Shown in pieces: positions 11,718 through 22,471 of a stretch of 64,000 bases of DNA. Under the pieces are notes generated by a model. That model was not told the origin of the DNA. It did no database searches and worked only from the letters and a program-made list of their open reading frames with translations. Made by a program: the position numbers and the translations under genes. The first letter of the stretch is position 1; the number at the start of each line of letters is the position of its first letter. The stretch comes from Fremontodendron californicum (taxonomy: Eukaryota; Streptophyta; Magnoliopsida; Malvales; Malvaceae), in the NCBI GenBank assembly GCA_030761205.1, contig JAULJL010000040.1, positions 625,001 to 689,000 on the forward strand, in the 5' to 3' direction.

Positions 11718-14169
11718 TGTAACACCCTGTCCGGATAATCTACCTGAAATCCGACAGAGTTTCCTTTCTCTCTCAACTATAACCCTCCTGCATTATAAAA
11801 CTCAATTCATATCCTCAACCAGCAATATTTCTCAATACTATTATCACATATATCCATGCATATTCAAAAATTATCCATGATCAATTTATGCTCAAGTCAA
11901 AACATACTGATCTATTGTCTTATATCTTCAAATATATACAATATATCCAAAAGTAAACATATCTCAGCAAGGTTTACTAGATAAAAACATCAAGAGACCA
12001 AATCTTCTAGAAATTTAGATATGATGCCCACCACGTCAATATACTCTTGATGCGGAGAGTAGAGGAAGACAGCAATCCCGACACCTAACTGTGTCCTGAA
12101 AATGAGAAATAAGAGGGGGTGAGATATATGAATATCTCAATGAGTAAACAACATTTAAAGCGTGTGAAAACTATAATGGTAATCTGTAAAGCATAATTGA
12201 CATTTTCAAAATAAATAATAATAAAACCATAATGAGTAATTCAAAGACGTAGCAAGCTTTTCAAATGTATAACAATATTATAATATTAAATCAATGTATA
12301 AAATCTGTGAAGTAAATCAAGTTACGTATAATTGGGCTCCAACTTACTGTCATGCATAAGAATACATCCATGAAATAACCAGGCAATATCCATGTAGGCA
12401 TACTAGTAGCCGGCCCCAAAGGCCAATACCACCATAGGACGCCCCAAAGGCATATGTGTCGCTATGATGTGTCCCCAAAAGGCAAATATAACGGGATAGG
12501 GACTCTGGAGGTGGCTCCCACCACAAAGGCGTAGCACGCAGCTCCCATACCCCAGTCTAATATCACGGAATGGGGACTCTGGAGGTGGCTCCCGCCACAA
12601 AGGCGTAGCACGCAGCTCCCGTATTCCGGTCTAATATCACGGAATGTGGACTCTAGAGGTGGCTCCCGCCACAAAGGCGTAGCACGCAGCTCCCGTATTC
12701 CGGTCAAGGAAATAATCTCATACATTAAGTTAGGTGGAGCCAAAACCATGTACGTCAAATTCTATGTAAAATCATATTTCATAAATCAACCAACTTACTC
12801 GATATAATATTTCTTGAAATAATAATACTTTAATAACAAATCAATTCATATGATTAAATATCGTATATACCTTTAATACGTAAAATAAATATTATGCAAA
12901 AAAAATATATATATATAATTATAATTAAAGAAATTTCAAATAACTATAGTTGTCGTCTACTCACAATCCTTGAGATGATCTCACTGTACACCTTGACCTG
13001 AAACTTCGGGATCCACAGGTGACGTCGGATCTACGTGGCCTAGAGATTAACAATAATTAGTATTTATACATGCTCAAAGCATTACACAATTTTGAATGCA
13101 ACTTAAGTCCCATTAATCTACCCCATATACTAATTTCTCATACTCAAAACAACATATCCTTAATTTTTTAATATCATTTCCATAATCATTTTCTCCATAA
13201 TTCAACTCCATAATCATGTCCTTATCAAATTCGTTTATAGTATTCCATGCCTTAGAGATTTTCATAATCCATAACCATCCTTTGGTACTATATTTCTCTT
13301 AAGCAATAAATTCCTTAATATCAAGTTAGATCAGAAAATCATAACTTGAGTTTGGTACCAATAAGTCTAATTTATGAAGAAAATAACTAACTTAGACAAT
13401 TAGAACAAAATCTTGATCAAATTTGATAAATCCCGAAACTATGCTGAAACAGGGGTCACACTGAACAGCCAACTTCACCGAATTTTATCTTTTTAACCGC
13501 TTATCGGTTTTGGGTGATTCAAAAACCAAAATTCTCGTATTGAAGTCTAGTTTCTAGGAAAAATATCAAAAAAATACAAAACCTAATGTTCCGAACCCAG
13601 AAAATCCGAACAGAAAGCATGCTCAACTTCCCCTGTTTTGCTTTTTCTTCCCATTTTCTTGTTCATGCTTTCAAATCCTTTTAATTCTTACCAAGTTGAG
13701 TAAAATTCATACTTAATAGATGGAATTCAGACCTTAACATGTTTATGGAGCTAAGATCTTAGCATGCTCAAGTAGAATATCTAAAGAAAAGGAAGAATTT
13801 ATCAAGAAACTAACCTTGGATGTAATTATTGTTGAGATTTTTGGTTGAGTTCTTGAAGAGAAATGTTGGAGGAGATGAAGAAATTTGAGAGGGGAGGGTG
13901 CCGGCTAGCTCATTTAGAAATGAAGATGTCTAGAGTTTTCGGGAGAAAAATATGAACATAAGAGATATTTTTTTGTTTTTGGTATAATTGCATATTAGTC
14001 CCTCAACTTTTTATAAATAACCATTAAGCCCCTAAACTTTTTAATATGTTCAATTTGATCCTTTATTCTTTTATTTCCTTCACTTATAACTTCTTACCAA
14101 TTTCCAAGTTCGTCCTTAAAATTTTCGGGATTTAGCTTTACATGATTATTCGTAACCTCGGTTGTTACA
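11718..14169. mobile_element. Solo LTR of a third gypsy-type family, 2,452 bp
   Basis: Ends TGTAACACCC...GGTTGTTACA form a 7-bp terminal inverted repeat with TG/CA ends and are flanked by a perfect 5-bp duplication AGAAA (11713-11717 and 14170-14174). TGTAACACCC starts are typical of large plant chromovirus (Tekay/Del-like) LTRs; that assignment is inference. No internal coding region exists, so it formed by LTR-LTR recombination. Its uninterrupted counterpart is the 3' LTR of B at about 20,704. Confidence 0.88.
12492..12704. repeat. 74-bp tandem repeat, three copies, inside the solo LTR
   Basis: Units start at 12492, 12566 and 12640 with a period of exactly 74 bp. Each contains GGAGGTGGCTCCC, a near-palindrome, and a GTAGCACGCAGCTCCC block. 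GC-rich against an AT-rich surround. Short open frames across it on the minus strand come from the repeat and are not genes. Confidence 0.9.
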
Positions 14170-14755
14170 AGAAATATACTTACTTGTCATGTGTAACCAT
14201 TGTTAGAGCCTAAGCTTAATGAGTTCTTCTTTAAATCAATTTTCATAGTTGGTTATTTAATTGGTTAAGAAGGATATTTTTATGAGATCATCGGAAGATC
14301 CTTATAAATAAGATAGAACTCTAGGTTAACAACTCAGGATCATTAATCAAGTGAAGAGGTTGAGAGAGATTCATGCGAAGTGTTGAGGGAAGTTGTAATC
14401 CTAGGCTTTTATAATTAATTGAATTCATCCTTTTTAATTTACTTGCTTTTAATTTAGTTTTTGATTATCATCTTTAATTAGTTGTTTAGATAAGATTAAA
14501 TTGTGTTAATTTTAGTACTTAGCAAATTTAATAGCAATTCCTCGTGGGTTCGACTCTTTACTTTTCATTATATTACTTGTTACAATACGTGCACTTGCGT
14601 GGTAAAAATCGACAATAAGTTTTTGGCATTGTTGTCGGGGAATTGTTTATTATTTTTGTTAATATTAATATCAAGCAACCTTAGTCTTAATTTAAACTTT
14701 CTTTTTCTTTCTTTTTTTTTCAGGTACAATAGCTGAAGCTAACGATACAAAAACT

Positions 14756-15923
14756 TTGCGAGAATTTGGGGTTCCTCTCATGCAAGAACTTCAGACCAGT
14801 ATCCAGAGGCCTGCCATCCAAGCAAATAATTTTGAGATAAAGCCCGCCATCATTCAGATGATTCAAACATCAGTTAAGTTTGGCGGCTTATCGAATGATG
14901 AGCCGAATGCTCACATCGTGAATTTCCTGGAGATTTGCGATCTTTTCAAACACAATGGCATTTCTGACGATGCCATTAGACTGAGACTCTTCTCTTTCTC
15001 ACTTCGAGATAAGGCCAATAGTTGGTTGCACTCCCTTCCTGCTGGCTCAATTACTACTTAGAATGATCTAGCCCAGAAATTTCTTGCCAAATGTTTTCCT
15101 CCTGCCAAGACAGCTAAGATACGAAACGATATCACATCTTTTATGCAGTATGACTCAGAATCATTATATGAAGCTTGGGAAAGGTACAAAGATCTGCTCC
15201 GACGATGTCCTCATCATGGGATACCTAAATGGCTTCAGGTGCATACTTTCTACAATGGGTTAATGGGTCCTACTAGAAGTTCTATCGATGCTGCAGCAGG
15301 TGGGGCGCTCATGGGAAAAGAAATTGATGAGGCTTATGATTTAATTAAGAAGATGGCTTCCAATAATTATCAATGGTCTAATAAGAGAAGTTTGCTAAAG
15401 AGAGGTGCAGGATTTTATCAGTTGGATGAGATCAGTACTTTATCGGCACAGGTGGCTGCTTTGTCCAAGAAATTTGACACTATGAATGTGCATTCAGTCC
15501 AAAGCCTATTTGTAACATGTGAATTTTGTGGGGAAGGACACACCAGTGATAGATGCCCAACAAAGGCTGAATCTGCTCAATATGTGGGAAACTATAATAG
15601 GCAGTAGAATAACCCATATCCCAACAATTATAATCCAGGTTGGAGAAATTAGCAAAACTTGTCTTGGAACAACAATCATGGGCCACCATCTCCAGCCAAG
15701 CAAGTAGTCTCTCCTAGGTTTCAAGCACAAGCCCAGGCTCCTGTCCAAGAAAAGAAACCATCTATGGAAGAGTTGTTTATGCAGTACATGGCATTAAACA
15801 ACGCAACACTTAGAAGTCTTGAGACACAAGTTAGCCAGCTTGCTTCTGCTATTAGCAATTGCCCTATGGGAACTCTTCCAAGCAATACTGTGACCAATCC
15901 TATGAGCAATGGGAAAGAACAAT
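14756..15923 (+). pseudogene. gag of element B, first part
   Basis: Athila-type gag beginning after a CT-rich leader. Segments at 14756-15061 and 15143-15607 carry the conserved PAGSITT, FYNGL and AYDLIKKMASNNYQW motifs. A CCHC-type zinc knuckle follows (CEFCGEGHTSDRC, about 15,520-15,558). In-frame stops at 15,059 (TAG where Trp is expected), 15,605 and near 15,650 inactivate it. The reading is cut at 15,923 by the hAT-like element and resumes at 16,911. Confidence 0.82.
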
Positions 15924-16902
15924 TAGGGGTGTTCATTCGGTTAATTCGGTTAATAACCGAACCGAATTAACCAAAACCGAATTAACCGAATTTTTTTTCC
16001 AATTAACCGTTAACCGAACCGAATAATTATTTCGGTTAATTAACCGAACCGAAATTATTTCGGTTAATTCGGTTGGTTTCCGAATTAACCGAAATAAGTA
16101 AAAAAAATTATGACCGAAATTATTTCTGAGATTCTTACATGCAGTGCCAATAATTCATGACAAGAGAATCAATGGAAGAAAAATATGAGATCACACCTCT
16201 GCCACAACTATCAACAACATATATGCACTAATGTTCCTCAACAGGAGCTGGAAGGTTAAGATCAATTAGACCTGACATCTCTTGTGAGTCTTGCTTGATC
16301 ACTAATGTTCTGTCTTCGGAACCTCCAACGAAATGAGACCTCTTGTGACCTCCTAAAGCTTGGCCTGACTTGAAAACTCTGAAGCAAAATGGGCATTCAT
16401 GCCCCTTGTTTTTCTTTGATCCCAATCTTTTCTCAGCATTGCCTGATGAACCACGAGGAGTAATTAGGGTTTTGCCATGTGAGGACTTGGTAACTTTGCT
16501 ATCAATAATCATTGGAACAGGAAAAGAATCATTTTTAGGGTGAGGTGAGAAGTGAGATCGAGAGGAGAGGTGAGAAGTGAGAACGGTGGCTGAATGGGTT
16601 GGGAGATGAGTTAGGGTTAGGAAAGGTTATTAATTTTAGGGTTTTTAGTTTTTAATATATAAATTAATTAAATATATATATATATATATCAAAACGCATA
16701 AACTGTTGTCGTTTTAGGGAATTTCGGTTAATTCGTGTAATTCGGTTATTTCCGCTTAACCGAACCGAATTAACCGAAAACCGAAATTCTCCAAAATCAT
16801 TAACCGTTAACCGAACCGAATTTTATTCGGTTAACCGATTAACCGAACCGAATTAAAATTCGGTCGGTTAATTCGGTTTTAACCGAATTATGCACAGCCC
16901 TA
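15924..16902. mobile_element. hAT-like gene-carrying element 1 (979 bp)
   Basis: Flanked by a perfect 8-bp duplication AGAACAAT (15916-15923 and 16903-16910). Terminal inverted repeats: TAGGGGTGTTCATTCGGTT on the left, and TAGGGCTGTGCATAATTCGG as the complement of the right end. Both ends carry dense subterminal arrays of AACCGAA and its complement TTCGGTT over about 150 bp. The centre holds a C2H2 zinc-finger coding segment with a CT-rich leader. Removing it rejoins the gag/protease region of element B. The 8-bp duplication and ends indicate the hAT superfamily; no transposase is present. Confidence 0.87.
16228..16512 (-). CDS. Captured C2H2 zinc-finger/EAR gene fragment (ZAT4/ZAT9-like C-terminus)
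   Basis: An intact 94-codon frame on the minus strand inside the hAT-like element. It encodes one Q-type zinc finger, C-x2-C-x12-H-x3-H with the plant QALGGH signature (about residues 40-60), and a C-terminal DLNLPAP EAR repression motif (about residues 84-90). ZAT4/ZAT9-type parents normally have two or three fingers and are about 300 residues long, so this is the C-terminal third. Parents of this class are nuclear repressors. The chosen ATG may not be native; a CT-rich leader lies upstream at about 16,540-16,630. Expression is unknown. It could be only a passenger fragment. Confidence 0.72.
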   Translation of the reverse strand: MIIDSKVTKSSHGKTLITPRGSSGNAEKRLGSKKNKGHECPFCFRVFKSGQALGGHKRSHFVGGSEDRTLVIKQDSQEMSGLIDLNLPAPVEEH

Positions 16903-16910
16903 AGAACAAT

Positions 16911-17981
16911 GCAATGCCATTACATTACATTAAGGAGTGGGAAAAAAGTAGAAGTGGGTAGCAAGAAGCATAATGAGAAAATTCAAGAAAAAAAAACCTC
17001 CAGTTTATCAACCACCACCTTTTCCTCAACGTCTTCAAAAGAAAGTGCTAGAATTGCCACCCAAGCCTCTTGAAGCGGAAAATTTGGGGGAAAAAAAATT
17101 GAAAAGGCTCAAGAAGAAGAGAAAAAGCCTCCAGTTTACCCACCATGACCTTTTCCTCAACGCTTTCAAAAGCACAAACTTGATAAGCAGTTTCAGAAGT
17201 TTCTTGAGGTATTCAAAAAGCTCCATATTAATATACCTTTAGAACAAATACCTAAATATGTCAAGTTTATGAAAGAAATTTTATCTAAGAAGAGGAAATT
17301 GGATGAGATTGAGACAGTTGCACTTACTGAAGAGTGCAGTGCTATCCTTCAAAAGAAACTCCCACCCAAACTCAAAGATCCGAGAAGCTTCGCCATTCTA
17401 TGCGCCATTGGTAATGAATTTTTTGGTAAAGCTTTATATGATTTGGGGGTGAGTATCAATTTAATGCCTCTTTCTATATATCGCAAACTTGGTTTGGGTG
17501 AAATAAAACCCATTACAGTGATGTTGCAACTAGTCGATGATCCATCAAACATCCAAGAGGCATTGTTGAAGATGTGCTTGTCAAGGCTGACAAATTCTTC
17601 TTTCCTGCTGATTTTATTGTTCTTGACATGGAAGAAGATAGTGAACTACCCATAATTCTTGGGAGACCATTCCTATCCACCGATATAACTCTCATTGATG
17701 TGCAAAAAAGAGAACTTACTATGAGAGTTCTAGACCAACAGGTAACTTTTGAAGTTTTTAAGGCTATGACGTTTCCTAACGAATTTGATGAATGTTTGGC
17801 AGTTAAAGTGGTGAACAGTGATTCCAAAGAAGCATTCAAAGAATATTGTTCCATTAAACCACTTGAGACAAGTTTACATTCTACTTCTAAGATGTATGGA
17901 CGCCAAAATTCTGTGAATGCCAAACCTCATAAAGCAAAGGAAAAGAAGGGGCAATGGTTCAAGTGGAAGGATGCCAGCTAA
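16911..17981 (+). pseudogene. gag end and protease of element B, second part
   Basis: The reading resumes after the hAT-like insert. A PPxFPQR motif occurs twice (about 16,996-17,041 and 17,127-17,171), pointing to a small tandem duplication in the spacer. The stretch 17269-17655 covers the KEILSKKRKL and protease region (LGVSINLMPLSIYRKLGLG), where the catalytic Asp-Ser/Thr-Gly is not intact. The stretch 17574-17981, in another frame, has VLDMEEDSELPIILGRPF and VKVV segments. At least one frameshift lies between them. A GRQPK-type end near 18,030 is where Athila-type pol would normally continue, but nothing coding follows. Confidence 0.8.
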
Positions 17982-17989
17982 TGGGCATG

Positions 17990-19683
17990 AGATAGTCAAG
18001 CCGATGACTATAAATCAAGCGCTTCTTGGGAGGCAACCCAAGTTCTAAACTTTTTTTTTCTTTTTCAATTTTAATTTTTAGGATATTTTTATTAATTTCT
18101 TTTTACTTTGTTTTCTTTTGTAGTGACTACTCACCCAGCTTGGACAACCATGATGAAGTCTAAGAGAAAAACTAAAGCTTCTCCTGCGTTGCTTTCATCT
18201 ATAGGGAAGTTTTCTTGTTCTTACTCTTTTTATTTCTAAACATTGAGGACAATGTTTGTTTTAAGTTTGGGGGTGTGTCTTTAGATTTATTTTAGTTTGT
18301 GTGATTGTCTAATTTTATTATTAGGAGTCTAAAAAAAAAAAAATTTGCTTGAGATGTGATGCACTTTAGCATGATGAATTACTTATCCAATGATGAAATT
18401 TTAGTTATTGATTTATCTTGATTCTTGGGAAAACTTAAGCATGAGAAGAATTTGTGTTAAATTCTTTTGTTCGTGTCATGTTAGGATGTGATTTTCAACA
18501 AATTGAACACTTGATCTCTTGCTTAGATTTGCAATGCTTATTTAAAGACTGCTTATGTTAATGTAAATTGCAATTATGTCAAGAAGCCTAGAATTTGTTT
18601 GATTCTCTCTCGAGGCGAAATCCTAGACAACACTAAGTTGAGGAAGTGATTTAGGTCATCTTTGGATCGTTATCGATCAATCAAAAATAGATGCAATCAT
18701 GAAAAGTGCAATTTAGCTCCAGACTGATGTGCACCACAAATTCCTGAATGAGCTTCTTGTAAGGTTGCCAAAACGACGTACAACATGTTGTTAGGACGAC
18801 CGTGGATACTTTATTTCATGAAAAAAAAAATAACAATAAAAATAAAAATAGCAAAATCATATCAAGCTTACCTATATATATATATTAATATCCTTAGTCT
18901 ATCTCTTTGTGCCTATTGATATATCTATTTTCTTTGATTGCCACATCTTTTAGCCTAGCCAAATAAGAAAAAACCATGATTAACCCTCACTACATAGGCA
19001 TGTGATGATATTACAGGAAACAACCAAGCCATGTCGAATTTAGGTGAAATGGTGATGTGAAATTTCTCTATAAAAAAAAAGAAAAAAAAAGGTTATGGTT
19101 CTTCGAAAACGAAGAAAAAAAAAGAATAAATTGGTGAAGCAAAAAAGAAGTGTATTCAAAGAATGGAGAATGTTATTTGAGGAAAAGACTATGGCTCTCG
19201 AAAAATCCTGAAGAAAAAAATGTAAAGTGTCTATGGGTGATTTAAATCGAAATATATCTTTATCCTACCTTGACCCTAGCCTTACATTACAAGCTTAATA
19301 AAGACCTAGTTGATCCTTAACGAAGTGTTAGTCTACATTAGTGGAGAAAGAGATGGAAAGAAAACATATGAGAATCTAGTACTAATTCGTATTTTGCATT
19401 GATATAAACTTATTTAGATTGCATGCTTTGATTTGCAAAGAGATTATTCACACACACACTGAAAATCCATTCAAGCATGAAGTTTACGATTGAATTGAAT
19501 CATGGATTTGGATTATGTTTATGTTCTACTTTGAATCAGAATTTTGAGGTAACTTTTGAGGAAAACTAAAGAAATCATTGTTTGAGTGCATTTATCTTGA
19601 GTGATGTTTTGTGTCAAGTTATTTAGTTAGTTTGTTTTGTTTTGTTTTGCTCAAGGACTAGCAAAATCTTAAGTTTGGGGGTA
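17990..19683 (+). other. Non-coding 3' region of element B with two polypurine-like tracts
   Basis: No RT, RNase H, integrase or envelope-like sequence is seen. TTTGGGGGT-type tracts occur at 18,263-18,276 and immediately before the 3' LTR at 19,671-19,683. The second is the expected polypurine tract; the first may be an internal one. A-rich tracts occupy 18,815-18,850 and 19,065-19,130. Confidence 0.7.
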
Positions 19684-21169
19684 TGATAACTCTAGAAAAT
19701 ATAGTTATTTTATATCCTTTTATGTATTTAAATCGGCAAGTCTTTAAGGTTTTTATTAGGATTTGATTAGTTTTAGATGTTCTTAGATTTATTTTATTTA
19801 TCCATTTCATGTTTAAAATAGTTATTTAGTTATTATTTATGTGTTTTTTATAGGTCCAAGCTGATCTGGAGCTTCGAGGTGCAAAACAATGAAAAACGAT
19901 GCAAAGCAATGAGCAGGTAGATTCGACCTTTGGAGTTTGTTTCAAGGAAAATATGATCTTAAAGTCTTAATTTGAGAAAACTCCCTCTTGACTTTTGAAG
20001 CTGACTTCCATACCTTTCCAACGATAGTTTACTCGTCAAATTCGGACGAGGTTTGCCCAGCCAAAACAGCTTACGAAGTACGAGAAGACGACGGAACCAA
20101 CCGAGCACAAGTTAGTGGGGTTGGTGCCGCGGCGCCGGTACGGGAAAAAAACATCAAATTTTTTTATACTTACCTATTTGCTTGGCCGTGAAGTTTCAGA
20201 TTCCAGGGGGCATTGGACACTTTAAATAGGACTCTTTTAGGTTAAAATAAAGGGGATTGGAGTTCTAAAAACCTAATTATCTCAAAATGATAGTTGCCAT
20301 CAAAAGCTCTCAAGAAGATTGGAAGATTGGTGAAGATTGAAGATTCAAGAATTGACAACTCTTAGTTTTCTCTTTTATCTTCTTTATTTTTCTTGTGTTG
20401 TTGATGATGGTGAAACTCTTTGAATATTTGTTTTCATTAATTATCATGAACTAATTTTCTTTACTAGAATTTCAATGGAACTCAAGATGTAGTTTGAATT
20501 TACTTTCTCTCTTTAGCTTGATTTAATGGTTTATTTAGTTGTTTATTCAATCTTGTTCTTAATGCTTCTAGTTGATTGGCCACCAATTAGATTGATTTGT
20601 TAACCTAAATACAACTAGACATAGGGAGTTTAGTGTTAGACATGGATTGAATGACACATGTTTCGTATTCATTTATTAGGATGAGTTGATCTGCAGGTAG
20701 GGTAGAAATATACTTACTTGTCATGAACCATTGGTAGAGCCTAAGCTTAATGAGTTCTTCTTTAAATCAATTTTCATAGTTAGTTAGTTAATTGGTTAAG
20801 AAGGGTATTTTTATGAGACCATCAGAAGATCCTTATAAATAAGATAGAACTCTAAATTAACAACTCAGGATCATTAATCAAGTAAAGAGGTTGAGAGAGA
20901 TTCAAGTGAAGTGTTGAGGAAAGTTATAATCATAGGCTTTTATAATTAATTGAATTCATCCTTTTTAATTTACTTGCTTTTAATATTAGTTTTTTTTTTT
21001 TTAATTTAGTTTTTTATTATCATCTTTAATTAGTTGTTTAGATAAGATTAAGTTGTGTTAGTTTTAGTACTTAGCAAATTTAGTAGCAATTCCTCATGGG
21101 TTCGACTCTTTACTTTTCATTATATTACTTGTTACGATACGTGCACTTGCATGGTGAAAATCGACAATA
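19684..21169 (+). repeat. 3' LTR of element B
   Basis: Uninterrupted copy of the LTR, starting TGATAACTC after the polypurine tract and ending CGACAATA before the AATAT target copy. Provides the empty-site comparison for the solo LTR inserted in the 5' copy. Confidence 0.87.
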
Positions 21170-21174
21170 AATAT

Positions 21175-21291
21175 GTGCAACAATGTGATACCTATCAAAG
21201 AAATAAAGATGAATGTAGCTCAACCAAGACTGTTCCAACCAATTCTCATTCCAAACCAAGTTTGGGTAATCACCATGGATTTTATGGAAGG
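21175..21291 (+). pseudogene. gypsy A integrase zinc-binding domain, continuation
   Basis: Directly continues the interrupted reading from 10,686 (VQQCDTYQRNKDECS..., the CxxC half of an HHCC domain) up to DFMEG, where the Sirevirus-like solo LTR is inserted. Confidence 0.75.
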
Positions 21292-22471
21292 TGTTAGCTT
21301 TGAATTGATCTCAATTTTGAAATGACAAAATCTTAAGCTAATTAGCTTGATAATTAATGTTTTCATTTTAACATTTTTCTTTTAATTATTTTGAAAATAT
21401 TTTGGAAAATGTTAAAATATTTTGAACTCCTTAGCTTTCTCAAAAATACATTTTCTTAAATGTATATCTATGATCAAAACATTTTTGAGACAAGTACTTA
21501 ACCTCTTTTCAAAGCCAAAGAAAACATTTTTTGGAGATTTTTTGATGAGAGGATCGATCCCCTAAGATGGAGGATTGATCCCCTAGTGAAGATTTTTGGC
21601 TGGATCGATCCCATGCAAGTCAGTAGCATTTTTCACTTTGCAGGGCAGTAGGGGATCGATCCCTCATGATGCAACGGTCATATTTTGAGTTCGAACAAGT
21701 AGGGGATCGATCCCCTCATGTAGAGAATCGATCCCTTGCCTGCTGGGCAATTTTTCAAGTATGATTTTTTGAAGCTCCAACGGCTCTTTTCCATCCCAAT
21801 CAACTCCAAACGGTCATAAATCATAACCAAGGTATTAAAGGGACTCTCTAACACTTCCAAGAGTAAGAGACACCAAGAGAGAAAGATCAAAGCCATATAT
21901 TCCATCTCTCTCAAGCGTTCAAGAAGTTTTCTTTGTTCTAAGCTAAATTCTTTCAATCTTTCTTGTATTCCTTTCTAAAAGCACCATTATATAGTCTCTA
22001 TTTGTTGAGCTTAACCTTGTAAACACCTTGCCTACTAGACGTTCATCTTGTTTACACAATACCTTTGTAAAAAGGGGAGGTTACTACTTAAGTCTTAAAA
22101 AGGTAGAGAGGTTCTATCTAAGCCTTGAAAAGATAGAGGGGTAGAGGTTGCTATCTAAGCCTAAGCAAAAGATAGAGATTGTAAATGTTATACCTTGTCC
22201 TAGAAAAGATAGCAGTTCAAGATAGTGAATTGGGAACTCCTTGGCAAGGAAGGCTAAGGAAGAGGACGTAGGCACAAGGCCGAACCTCTATAAACCACTA
22301 GTGTTTGATCTTCTTTCCCTACTCTTTTACATACTTTATTTGCATAATTACTTGTCATTTTGAGTATATTATTTAAATTTCTCAATTTCATTACTTGTGC
22401 TTTAATTCTACAATTAATTTTTAAGAAATCAATTCACCCCCCTCTTGATTTAATCACCACTTGAGCTAATA
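21292..22471. mobile_element. Solo LTR, Sirevirus/copia-like, 1,180 bp
   Basis: A perfect 5-bp target duplication GAAGG flanks it (21287-21291, 22472-22476), and removing it restores the integrase reading of element A in frame (EGLTLPQKY). It starts TGTTAGC. The right part has AATTCACCCCCCTCTTG (22,431-22,447), a signature of plant Sirevirus LTR ends. The last base pair reads TA rather than CA, consistent with a C-to-T change. Several GATCGATCCC-type palindromes cluster at 21,551-21,735. Confidence 0.83.

Larger units (their letters stand above)
10687..14617 (+). repeat. 5' LTR of element B, interrupted by a solo LTR
   Basis: Matches the 3' LTR at 19684-21169 once the 2,452-bp insert and its 5-bp duplication are removed (about 1,474 bp against 1,486 bp). 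It begins TGATAGCTC and ends near CGACAATA. A degenerate primer site (GGCATTGTTGTCGGGGA, 14,625-14,641) follows. Confidence 0.85.
10687..21169 (+). mobile_element. Athila-like Ty3/gypsy element B (gag plus protease only, nested in A)
   Basis: LTRs 10687-14617 (containing a later solo LTR) and 19684-21169 share about 1.48 kb. The gag matches the Athila/Tat type (SFSLRDKANSWLHSLPAGS, then YEAWERYKDLLRRCPHHG), followed by a protease-like domain ending in a LGRPFLST motif. No reverse transcriptase, RNase H or integrase is present between 17,990 and 19,670. The target duplication is AGTAT (10682-10686) against AATAT (21170-21174), interrupting element A's integrase. It must have been mobilised by an intact relative, as for TR-GAG-type derivatives. 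Confidence 0.88.

Noticed and set aside
12403..12758. Two minus-strand open frames rich in repeated residues
   Set aside because: They arise from the 74-bp tandem repeat inside a solo LTR and carry no domain.
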